From Devosiaceae bacterium (GTDB lineage Bacteria; Pseudomonadota; Alphaproteobacteria; Rhizobiales; Devosiaceae), in assembly GCA_021648585.1 (NCBI GenBank), contig JAKISM010000108.1, forward strand, positions 1 to 8,452: 8,452 bases of DNA, in the 5' to 3' direction. Below, piece after piece: positions 1 through 5,143 of the stretch; position 1 is the stretch's first letter, and each line of letters opens with the position of its first letter. Under the pieces are notes generated by a model that saw nothing but the letters and a program-made list of their open reading frames with translations, was not told the DNA's origin and made no database searches. Both the position numbers and the translations under genes were made by a program.

Positions 1-1
1 C

Positions 2-904
2 TTGAAGGAGAGTGCCCGACAATGGGTATTGAACAATCTCCCATATGATCAGTCTAACAATGAACTCGATGCGCATTTGCGTAGCCTTGATGTGCATGAC
101 TTGTTTATAAAATATCATAACTGGACTAGTAGATTTATTGCTCCACGCGTTCGGCAGGTGCATATATCTGCAACATTAAAAGCTCGTTTATCTTCGATAG
201 AGCATAAAACTGCACTTAAGCAGATTATTGAAGACATTGAAGCAGGGCTAGACCTAAATTGCTATTTAAGCAAGGGAATACAACATGCTGCAGATGTGTC
301 TGGAAGCGGCAAAAAGTTAAACAGACGTCGTGATCTTGATTTATTGCTTACTTCTTGGGGGTTGCACCACTTGCATTTATCGACAAGGACTATGCCTGAT
401 GGGTTTGTTGAACGAACAGGCGACCTTTTGTTTGTCGTATTCAAACATGATAATGCTTATTTGGTTGATGTTATGCCACACGGAAGCTGGAGCAAAGAAC
501 ATTTGGTACGAGTGATGTTCAAAGAACTAGAGGGTGCTGAAATTGTTCATGAGGCGAAGAGAGCTAAAAATCTTTCATGGATACCTAACGAAGAAGAGAG
601 GAAACAACTTCGAAATAATGCAATAAATTCGCCGATGGAAATTGACGGAACGATGGTTACTATAAGTGGTGGCATGACAACTGCAGGTACAAGTATTGAC
701 GCTACCATGGATACAAATTCATTGTTGAAGGCAATCACGTTTTTTGAAGGTGCTTGGGAGAATCGTAATAAGTGTTTGCGGGAAGCTTTTAGCAAAGACG
801 GTGTCGAATTGCCAGAAGTTCCAGAATTTGAATTTAATATTTTGGGTGATCATGGGCCTGTGATATTTGATAAAAAATCAAAACTATTATTAAAGCTCTT
901 GTGA
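2..904 (+). CDS. Hypothetical accessory protein, about 300 aa, 5' end possibly incomplete
   Basis: The frame is open from the left edge to a TGA at 902-904. The only start visible is a TTG at position 2, so the gene probably begins outside the window. I do not recognise a named family. The protein looks soluble, with no signal peptide or membrane segment. The N-terminal third is helical and charged. The middle (about residues 110-165) has a compact patch including SWGLHHLHLS and, after a short gap, LLFVVFKHDNAYLVDV and HGSW, which looks like a conserved alpha/beta core with clustered histidines and aromatic residues. A Gly/Thr/Met-rich stretch near residues 220-240 precedes a charged C-terminus. 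It does not resemble any GTA or phage structural protein, and 340 non-coding bases separate it from the cluster, so I treat it as an unrelated accessory neighbour. That it is a real gene is likely; its function is unknown. Confidence 0.75.
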   Translation: MKESARQWVLNNLPYDQSNNELDAHLRSLDVHDLFIKYHNWTSRFIAPRVRQVHISATLKARLSSIEHKTALKQIIEDIEAGLDLNCYLSKGIQHAADVSGSGKKLNRRRDLDLLLTSWGLHHLHLSTRTMPDGFVERTGDLLFVVFKHDNAYLVDVMPHGSWSKEHLVRVMFKELEGAEIVHEAKRAKNLSWIPNEEERKQLRNNAINSPMEIDGTMVTISGGMTTAGTSIDATMDTNSLLKAITFFEGAWENRNKCLREAFSKDGVELPEVPEFEFNILGDHGPVIFDKKSKLLLKLL

Positions 905-934
905 ATGGTTTAATTTTTGTTGGCGAAGTGTGGT

Positions 935-965
935 AGGAATTTACTAAGTACACTTAATTATTCCT
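935..965. promoter_or_regulatory. AT-rich nested dyad, possible operator or weak terminator
   Basis: Two inverted repeats share a centre: AGGAAT (935-940) with ATTCCT (960-965), and TAAGT (945-949) with ACTTA (952-956) around a two-base centre. The site begins 31 bases after the stop of the upstream gene and about 280 bases before the g1-like gene. It could be a regulator-binding site or a weak transcript end; no T-tract follows, which argues against a classical terminator. The symmetry is seen directly; the role is inferred. Confidence 0.3.
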
Positions 966-1017
966 CTTGATACTGGTTGAGAGGCACGGGCTAGAAATAT
1001 GTCTTATTTTCTTATGC

Positions 1018-1045
1018 TAACCCTTCGACAGGCTCAGGGTGAGGT
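1018..1045. repeat. Short intergenic repeat-like motif with CCCT/AGGG ends
   Basis: The motif CCCTTCGACAGGCTCAGGG sits at 1021-1039, flanked by one more A/T pair (ACCCT 1020-1024 against AGGGT 1036-1040). This string is familiar to me as a common dispersed intergenic repeat in many bacterial genomes, often written in the reverse sense with CCTGAGCCTGTCGAAGG. It is GC-rich compared with the surrounding AT-rich DNA. It is probably one copy of a REP-like family; only one copy is visible here, so the repeat status rests on recall. Confidence 0.5.
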
Positions 1046-1162
1046 GATTTGGATTTCTAGTTTCAATTCTGTAAAAATGATGGACATAGAGTGCCAAAAC
1101 AGGACTGTTCCAAATAAAACATAACTTATCCACCCATCACGCTGTTCGGGTATCTTTATGTC

Positions 1163-1234
1163 AAGGTCGCAGAGTTGCGGCAAAAATATTACGGCTTCCT
1201 CCCTTTCGTAATTTCAACTTAACTCTGCGACTTT
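1163..1234. promoter_or_regulatory. Long inverted repeat in the leader of the g1-like gene
   Basis: GTCGCAGAGTT (1166-1176) is exactly complementary to AACTCTGCGAC (1221-1231). In RNA the stem extends outward through a G-U and two A-U pairs to 1163 and 1234, leaving a loop of 44 bases (1177-1220). The 3' arm ends only 10 bases before the ATG at 1245, and no clear Shine-Dalgarno lies between. The element could be a leader structure influencing translation of the first cluster gene, or a small mobile or repeat remnant. The complementarity is seen; the function is not established. Confidence 0.5.
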
Positions 1235-1244
1235 TCGGATTTTT

Positions 1245-1514
1245 ATGAGCAATATTAAAAGCCCTAACAGGACAATTTTGATTAAACGATTGTTTTGTGT
1301 TTTGGAGCAGCAAATTGTTCTTTTGGAGAAAGATATGGCAAATCATGGCAATAAAGAAGTTACTTTGCTTGGAACTATTACTAGGAATTTAGAAAAACTT
1401 ATTGACCTTGACCAAAAGGAGCGAGAGCGCAAACCTGATAAAAAGCGTACTCGTGAGCTTAATGAATTGCGGCAGAAATTGTCGGATAGGATTGAGCATC
1501 TTCGTAGGGGTTAG
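1245..1514 (+). CDS. Putative small terminase subunit-like protein (GTA g1 position)
   Basis: This 89-residue helical protein lies directly before the large terminase, where RcGTA-type clusters carry gp1, the small terminase subunit that recognises or feeds DNA to TerL. The pattern fits that group as I recall it: a leucine-rich helix (VLEQQIVLLEKDM, residues about 19-31), then TLLGTITRNLEKLIDL (about 40-55), a highly charged linker, and a closing LRQKLSDRIEHLRRG helix. I see no classical helix-turn-helix. The start is uncertain. ATG 1245 keeps the first helix but has no good ribosome site, whereas an in-frame ATG at 1335 follows GGAGAAAGAT (GGAG 1325-1328, 6-base spacing) and would give 59 residues. 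I prefer 1245 because the first leucine-rich helix looks like part of the family fold. The frame is closed upstream by TAA at 1209. Assignment is by position and pattern, so moderately sure. Confidence 0.65.
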   Translation: MSNIKSPNRTILIKRLFCVLEQQIVLLEKDMANHGNKEVTLLGTITRNLEKLIDLDQKERERKPDKKRTRELNELRQKLSDRIEHLRRG

Positions 1515-1550
1515 GTTGAGGGTTTTGCATTATTGCTTTCTTGCTTGATG

Positions 1551-1588
1551 CCCCCACCCCTAGCCCCTCCCCGCGAGGGGGAGGGGGA
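1551..1588. repeat. Very GC-rich palindromic intergenic repeat
   Basis: CCCCTCCCC (1564-1572) is exactly complementary to GGGGAGGGG (1578-1586) across a five-base loop, preceded by a CCCCCACCCC run at 1551-1560. The composition is starkly unlike the AT-rich neighbours. Similar C-rich/G-rich palindromes are common dispersed intergenic repeats in alphaproteobacterial genomes (recalled, not searched). It lies between the g1-like gene and terminase. It could slow or end transcription as a strong hairpin, but only ACTTT follows rather than a long T-tract, so I call it a repeat first. Confidence 0.6.
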
Positions 1589-1620
1589 CTTTGGATTGTG
1601 CGGTTTTGTTACAATGACGT

Positions 1621-1635
1621 GGGGAGATATATATG
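1621..1635 (+). promoter_or_regulatory. Ribosome binding site and ATG of the original terminase start
   Basis: GGGGAG at 1621-1626 is six bases before ATG 1633-1635, the best Shine-Dalgarno/start pair near the terminase. The frame opened by this ATG stops at TAG 1657-1659 after eight codons. Adding one A to the AAAA run at 1643-1646 would join it to the terminase frame. The site therefore marks where translation of terminase was meant to begin. Confidence 0.7.
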
Positions 1636-1646
1636 AGTTTTGAAAA

Positions 1647-2636
1647 TTGGATAATTTAGTTGCCTCTTTGAGTGATGAGGAGGTTGAGGAGCTGGTTGCT
1701 GATTGGTCGCTTTGGGCTCGAACAGAACAGTTGGCACCTTGTGGGAATTGGACTACTTGGCTTTTAATGGGTGGGCGTGGCTCTGGTAAAACTCGTGCTG
1801 GGGCTGAGTGGGTTCGTGCTTTGGCTACTGGTGAAAATTTGATTTCTCCGATTGCTTTGGTTGGTGAAACTATTGCGCAAGCCCGCTCGATTATGGTCGA
1901 GGGGGAAAGCGGGATCTTAAATATTGGCACTCTTAGTGAGCGTCCAAAATTTGATCGCCAGCGCAATATTTTGATTTGGGAAAATGGGGTTGAGGCGCAT
2001 CTTATGTCTGGCTCTGAACCTGAGAGATTTAGAGGTCCGCAATTTGGTGCTGCTTGGTGCGATGAAATTGGTAAATGGCCGCAAGCTGAAAAGGCGTGGG
2101 ATATGTTGCAATTTGCGCTTCGGTTGGGCAAAAAGCCTCGTCAATTAGCAACTACTACGCCACGTCCAACTAAGCTAATTAAGCGTTTGCTTAGTGATGA
2201 ACATACTATTGTTACCCGTATGAAAACAGGGGAAAATGAGGCTAATCTAGCATCTAGTTTTTTAAGCCAAATTGTTGAGCGCTATAGGGGCTCGGTTTTG
2301 GGGCGGCAAGAATTGGACGGTGAATTAATCGATGATTTGCCCGACGCTTTGTGGTCTAGGCGTTTGATTGAGAGTATAAAAATAAAGCAATTACCGCCCC
2401 TTGAGCGAATAATTGTGGCGGTTGATCCGCCTGTTTCTGCTAATAAAAATTCGGACGCTTGTGGAATTATTGTTGCGGCGAGTTATGGTGAAAAGGCGAT
2501 TATTATTGAGGATAAAACTATAAAGCCAGCCAAGCCGCTTGAATGGGCGGGCAAGGTGGCACAGGCTTATAGGCGCATGATGCTGATGCTGTTGTTGCTG
2601 AAGTTAATCAGGGTGGGGATATGGTTTCGCAAATGA
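1647..2636 (+). CDS. terL: TerL main fragment: ATPase domain and first nuclease strand
   Basis: Numbering from the TTG at 1647, the Walker A loop GGRGSGKT is at residues 42-49, and the Walker B strand FGAAWCDE ends in D139 and E140, the likely magnesium and catalytic acids. The ATTTPRP motif at 168-174 fits the ATPase coupling motif. The strand RIIVAVDPP supplies D260, the first metal-binding acid of the RNase H-like nuclease. All key residues visible in this part are intact. The TTG has no ribosome site at a proper distance (GGGGAG is 20 bases away), so it is unlikely to be the natural start. Sequence after about residue 310 (position 2577) is out of frame and ends in an artificial leucine-rich tail. 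Confidence 0.85.
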   Translation: MDNLVASLSDEEVEELVADWSLWARTEQLAPCGNWTTWLLMGGRGSGKTRAGAEWVRALATGENLISPIALVGETIAQARSIMVEGESGILNIGTLSERPKFDRQRNILIWENGVEAHLMSGSEPERFRGPQFGAAWCDEIGKWPQAEKAWDMLQFALRLGKKPRQLATTTPRPTKLIKRLLSDEHTIVTRMKTGENEANLASSFLSQIVERYRGSVLGRQELDGELIDDLPDALWSRRLIESIKIKQLPPLERIIVAVDPPVSANKNSDACGIIVAASYGEKAIIIEDKTIKPAKPLEWAGKVAQAYRRMMLMLLLLKLIRVGIWFRK

Positions 2637-2899
2637 TTAAGCAGGTCAACCCTGAAATATCTGTTATTTCTGTTCGGGCAACTCGTGGGAAATGGGTCCG
2701 CGCTGAACCTGTGGCGGCTCTTTATGCTCGTGGATTGATTAGTCATAGGCATGGTTTAGATGAGCTTGAAGATGAAATGTGTGCCTTTGGAGTGAACGGT
2801 CTTTCTGATGGACATTCGCCCGATAGGGTTGATGCTTTAGTTTGGGCGCTAACGGAATTAATGCTTAATAAAATGAGACCTAAAGTGCGTGGGATTTGA
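2621..2899 (+). CDS. terL: TerL C-terminal nuclease fragment
   Basis: This frame carries the end of the terminase nuclease domain. The homologous sequence begins before the ATG at 2621, at about 2579, so the ATG is an internal methionine and not a true start; no ribosome site precedes it. The conserved segment SPDRVDALVWALTEL near the C-terminus carries the last metal-binding acid typical of TerL nucleases. The fragment cannot work alone. Its conservation shows that the domain was under selection until recently, or still is. Confidence 0.8.
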   Translation: MVSQMIKQVNPEISVISVRATRGKWVRAEPVAALYARGLISHRHGLDELEDEMCAFGVNGLSDGHSPDRVDALVWALTELMLNKMRPKVRGI

Positions 2900-2935
2900 G
2901 TTTTTTGCTCATTGAAATCACAAATATTGATTTAA

Positions 2936-3036
2936 TGTCATTGCGAACACCGATAAGGTGTGTGGCAATCCAGAATTGTTGAGCTAACCTGCTGAGATTC
3001 TGGATTGCTTCGTTGCTGACGCGCCTCGCAATGACA
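2936..3036. repeat. Palindromic intergenic element (MITE/REP-like), 101 bp
   Basis: The ends TGTCATTGCGA (2936-2946) and TCGCAATGACA (3026-3036) are perfect inverted repeats, and an inner pair GCAATCCAGAAT (2965-2976) and ATTCTGGATTGC (2997-3008) is also perfect. The whole element can fold into a long interrupted hairpin. I recognise the TCATTGCGA...GCAATCCAGA design as a widespread palindromic repeat of alphaproteobacterial genomes, including Rickettsiales. It fills the gap between terminase and portal and has no coding potential. It may have moved in as a non-autonomous element; no target duplication is evident. Confidence 0.8.
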
Positions 3037-3054
3037 AAAAAGTAATTAGATATT

Positions 3055-3067
3055 GGAGAAAACTATG
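3055..3067 (+). promoter_or_regulatory. Ribosome binding site and ATG of the original portal start
   Basis: GGAG at 3055-3058 precedes ATG 3065 by six bases. This frame runs only 34 codons to TAG 3167-3169, so the site shows where portal translation should begin before the frame is lost. Confidence 0.7.
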
Positions 3068-4233
3068 GTGACTTGGTTAAACCGCTTTTTGAGTGGGCAA
3101 AAAAACTTGACAAAAAATAGAGCAACACTTGAGCAAAAATCACAAAGTTTTTTACTTTTACTGATTTAGCAAATGCAAATTTTGCTTCTGGTGCTGGCTC
3201 ATCTGCTAATTCTAGTTATGCGAAAAATCCAGTGATTAATCGTTGTGTGAGAATGATTGCGCAAGCGGCGGCTCGTGTTCCGTTGCAAGTTATTTTGGAC
3301 GGTGAAAAGCAAAGCGAGCATAGTGCTTTAACTTTGTTAAATTGTCCTAATGCGCATAGTTCTGGATCTGAAATTTTGGAACGGATATATTCTTATTTGC
3401 AATTAAATGGCAATGCCTATCTTGAAGCAGTGATTGTTGACAATGAAGTTAGGGCTTTGTTTGAACTTCGTCCAGATAGTATGAAACTAATTGCAGGAAA
3501 AGATGGCTGGCCCATTGCCTATGAATATGTTGCTGGCAATAAAACTCGAAAAATTAGCCAGCTTGAAGAAATAATTCCAAAGATTTTGCATCTAAAATTA
3601 TTTCACCCTGACGATGATTATTATGGATCATCTCCATTTGATGCCGCAAAATCTAGTGTTGATATTTTTGAGGCGGCAGCTAAATGGAATAAATCATTGC
3701 TTGAAAATGGCGCTCGACCATCTGGTGCTTTGGTCTATTCAGCGGCGGGTGGTAATTTAACTTCAGATCAGTTTGAGCGCCTTAAAGGCGAACTTGAAAC
3801 GAGTTTTCAAGGGGCAAATAATGCAGGCCGTCCTATGTTTTTAGAGGGTGGTCTTGATTGGAAAACTATTGCTTTAACGCCAAAAGATATGGATTTTATT
3901 GAGGCTAAAAATTCTGCTGCTCGTGATATTGCGCTCGCCTTTGGTGTGCCGCCAATGTTGCTCGGTATTCCCGGTGATAATACTTATGCCAATTACGCTG
4001 AGGCTAATCGAGTTTTATGGCGGCAAAGCGTGTTGCCTATGGTTCGTCGAGTGAGTGCTAATCTTTCAAATTGGCTTGCCCCGAGCTTTGAGGGGAAATT
4101 GCAAATTGTTCCAGATTTTAGCGTCATTGAGGCGTTGGCTGAAGACCAAACACTTTTATGGAAACGCATAGGCGAGGCTGATTTTTTAAGCGAAGAAGAA
4201 AAACGTGAGCAGTTAGGTTTAGCTGCAAAATAG
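3065..4233 (+). pseudogene. HK97-family portal protein (GTA g3), one frameshift near the 5' end
   Basis: The portal is the twelve-subunit ring at one capsid vertex through which TerL pumps DNA. Translation from ATG 3065 gives an N-terminus beginning MVTWLNRFLSGQKN, then meets TAG at 3167. The portal sequence continues in the -1 frame as TFTDLANANFASG from 3154, so the break lies in the T-run at 3148-3153. One added T gives 1170 bases, 389 residues, the usual portal length. Alternatively, T TTT TTA at 3148-3154 is phased exactly as a -1 slippery heptamer and would let ribosomes reach the portal frame without any mutation. A weak 6-bp hairpin (3168-3173 with 3181-3186) lies 13 bases downstream. 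A base deletion or sequencing error remains more likely, because terminase next door is also frameshifted. Confidence 0.75.
3232..4233 (+). CDS. Portal protein, main reading frame
   Basis: This is the intact bulk of the portal, about residues 57-389 of the restored protein. Family features include INRCVRMIAQAAARVPLQV near the N-terminus, LLNCPNAHSSGSEILERIYSYL, the LNGNAYLEAVIV strand with a nearby LFELRPDSMKLI, a central DYYGSSPFDAAKSSVDIFEAAAKWN, and the late segments DMDFIEAKNSAARDIALAFGVPP and GDNTYANYAEANRVLW, quoted here only in part as typical HK97-type portal motifs. The end FLSEEEKREQLGL is also typical. The real frame is open from 3133 onward and has no ATG upstream, so the ATT at 3232 is not a natural start. 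The stop is followed by the strong ribosome site of the next gene. Confidence 0.85.
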   Translation: MINRCVRMIAQAAARVPLQVILDGEKQSEHSALTLLNCPNAHSSGSEILERIYSYLQLNGNAYLEAVIVDNEVRALFELRPDSMKLIAGKDGWPIAYEYVAGNKTRKISQLEEIIPKILHLKLFHPDDDYYGSSPFDAAKSSVDIFEAAAKWNKSLLENGARPSGALVYSAAGGNLTSDQFERLKGELETSFQGANNAGRPMFLEGGLDWKTIALTPKDMDFIEAKNSAARDIALAFGVPPMLLGIPGDNTYANYAEANRVLWRQSVLPMVRRVSANLSNWLAPSFEGKLQIVPDFSVIEALAEDQTLLWKRIGEADFLSEEEKREQLGLAAK

Positions 4234-4246
4234 TGAGGAGGACAAA

Positions 4247-4435
4247 ATGGACGAACTAACAAAATTGATTTCTGAACGTGGTGATTTGGCGCATTTGGCG
4301 CTTTTTTTATGGGCTAGTGGCGCTAGCGGAATGCTGTTTTGGGCCCTTAAAGAAATATCAGCATCGCACAAGCGGTTTAATGAATTTGTTTCTGAAATAG
4401 CTTCGCTAAATCGACTTTTCAAAAGAGGTGAATGA
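4247..4435 (+). CDS. Small single-span membrane protein (GTA g3.5 position)
   Basis: This 62-residue protein has a clear ribosome site, GAGGAGG, just before ACAAAATG. One hydrophobic segment spans about residues 14-34 (LAHLALFLWASGASGMLFWA), with an acidic N-terminal tip and a basic, amphipathic C-terminal helix rich in Phe, Glu and Lys (about 35-60). RcGTA-type clusters have a short gene of unknown function (g3.5) between portal and protease, and its place and size fit. It starts 14 bases after the portal stop and its own stop overlaps the next gene. A role at the membrane during particle assembly is possible, and its size is also in the holin range, but nothing shows lysis activity. Function unknown. 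Confidence 0.75.
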   Translation: MDELTKLISERGDLAHLALFLWASGASGMLFWALKEISASHKRFNEFVSEIASLNRLFKRGE

Positions 4436-4437
4436 AT

Positions 4438-4620
4438 ATGAGTACCTTATCAAAAACAGGTAAAAACCCTAAACCTGAATCTAGCCAAGTGTTTCGTCAA
4501 TTTACTTGGAATTTGGCTGGAACTCTTTCTAAAACCAGTTCTAAAAAACCACGGGCAAATTCCAAAAGAACAACAGCTAATAAGAGAACAATAGCTGCAA
4601 AAAAGGTATCAAATAAATGA
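4438..4620 (+). CDS. Small, highly basic protein of unknown function
   Basis: From ATG 4438 this is 60 residues, with 11 Lys and 4 Arg against a single Glu, a net charge near +14. The N-terminal half is Ser/Thr/Lys-rich with a short aromatic patch (VFRQFTWNLAG); the C-terminal half is a low-complexity Lys/Arg/Ser/Thr/Ala tail resembling histone H1-like or nucleic-acid-binding tails. ATG 4438 is preferred over ATG 4432 because AGAGGTG (4424-4430) is seven bases upstream of it and only one base from the other. The stop TGA overlaps the protease start as ATGA, so it is translated within the head operon. DNA binding or a scaffold role inside the prohead is an inference; the family is not recognised. 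Confidence 0.7.
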   Translation: MSTLSKTGKNPKPESSQVFRQFTWNLAGTLSKTSSKKPRANSKRTTANKRTIAAKKVSNK

Positions 4621-5126
4621 ATTCAAACTCTATTCCCATTGATGAAATGGGGCGTTTTGCTGGTTATGCTTCGGTGTTTAATCAGGTGGATCAGGGCGGT
4701 GATATTGTTATGCCCGGTGCGTTCAAAAAATCTTTGGCGCAAAAAAGCAAACAAGATATTCGCCTGCTTTTTCAGCATGACCCAAAAGAGCCAGTTGGTA
4801 TTTGGGAGCAGGTGCAAGAAGATGGTTTTGGTCTTTGGGTTAGGGGGCGATTGCTACCCGGAATTGAAAGAGCGGATGCACTAAAAAAACTTATAATTGG
4901 CGGTGCGCTTGATGGGCTTTCAATTGGTTTTAAGACGCAAAGAGCCAAGAAAGATAGAATTACTGGATTTCGTCATCTTTACCAAGTCAAACTTTGGGAA
5001 ATTTCCATTGTCACTTTTCCGATGATGGAGGGCGCAAGGATTAAACCAAGCGCCACAAATCAAGAGGGGAACGTCTCTCTTGTTCGGTCGTTAGATGCGG
5101 CCATTTCACTTTTACGCAACCAATGA
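4617..5126 (+). CDS. Prohead protease, HK97 family (peptidase U35; GTA g4)
   Basis: The 169-residue serine protease matures the prohead by cutting the N-terminal region off the major capsid protein encoded next. The start of the fold is clear in GRFAGYASVFNQVDQGGDIV (12-31). The likely catalytic residues are H54 in LLFQHDP, S102 in GLSIGF and E128 in LWEISIVTFP, with spacings like the HK97 protease. The ATG overlaps the stop of the basic protein (ATGA), and AAAGG at 4602-4606 is a modest ribosome site 10 bases upstream. The stop overlaps a possible start of the capsid gene. The length is complete, no catalytic residue is missing, and there is no frameshift, in contrast to terminase and portal. 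Confidence 0.92.
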   Translation: MNSNSIPIDEMGRFAGYASVFNQVDQGGDIVMPGAFKKSLAQKSKQDIRLLFQHDPKEPVGIWEQVQEDGFGLWVRGRLLPGIERADALKKLIIGGALDGLSIGFKTQRAKKDRITGFRHLYQVKLWEISIVTFPMMEGARIKPSATNQEGNVSLVRSLDAAISLLRNQ

Positions 5127-5143
5127 AGGAAGTCCGCATTATG
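5125..5143 (+). promoter_or_regulatory. Ribosome binding site choosing the capsid start at 5141
   Basis: AAGGAAG (5125-5131) lies nine bases before ATG 5141. The earlier in-frame ATG at 5123, which overlaps the protease stop, has no ribosome site of its own in the protease coding end, so 5141 is preferred. Confidence 0.55.

Larger units (their letters stand above)
1633..2899 (+). pseudogene. terL: Terminase large subunit (GTA g2), interrupted by two frameshifts
   Basis: TerL is the packaging motor: it hydrolyses ATP to move DNA through the portal and cuts it with an RNase H-like nuclease. The gene is split over three frames. ATG 1633 (frame 1) must shift by -1 near 1643-1646 to enter the main frame (1647-2636). 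That frame must shift by -1 again near 2576-2579, after AYRR, to enter the last frame, where the continuation from 2579 reads DADAVVAEVNQGGDMVSQ. Restoring one base at each break gives 1269 bases, 422 residues, a normal size for a GTA-type TerL. Both breaks look like single-base deletions, one in an A-run. No standard slippery heptamer is present at either. As written, no full-length protein can be made. The gene may be decaying, or the bases may be missing through sequencing error. Confidence 0.75.

Noticed and set aside
967..997. TTGATA followed by TAGAAA-like bases as a sigma-70 promoter for the cluster
   Set aside because: The -10 match is weak and the spacing is 19 bases; not better than chance in AT-rich DNA.
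1126..1134. TTATCCACC, one mismatch from a DnaA box
   Set aside because: A single isolated site without further boxes or an AT-rich unwinding region; expected by chance.
905..1244. Search for tRNA gene, LexA (GTTC-N7-GTTC) or CtrA (TTAA-N7-TTAA) sites
   Set aside because: No cloverleaf and no correctly spaced half-sites were found.
1633..1659. Programmed -1 frameshift at the terminase start
   Set aside because: No slippery heptamer in the correct phase (codons AGT TTT GAA AAT TGG); a lost A in the A-run explains it better.
1511..2131. Open frame of 206 codons on the minus strand
   Set aside because: It lies antisense to the conserved terminase ATPase domain, runs through the GC-rich repeat, and its Pro/Ser-rich translation resembles no family; a shadow of the terminase codons.
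2567..2752. Minus-strand frame of 61 codons over the second terminase break
   Set aside because: Antisense to coding sequence conserved in two sense frames; no ribosome site or family resemblance.
4639..4884. Plus-strand alternative frame of 81 codons inside the protease gene
   Set aside because: The overlapping frame carries the protease catalytic residues and family motifs; this one is a shadow.
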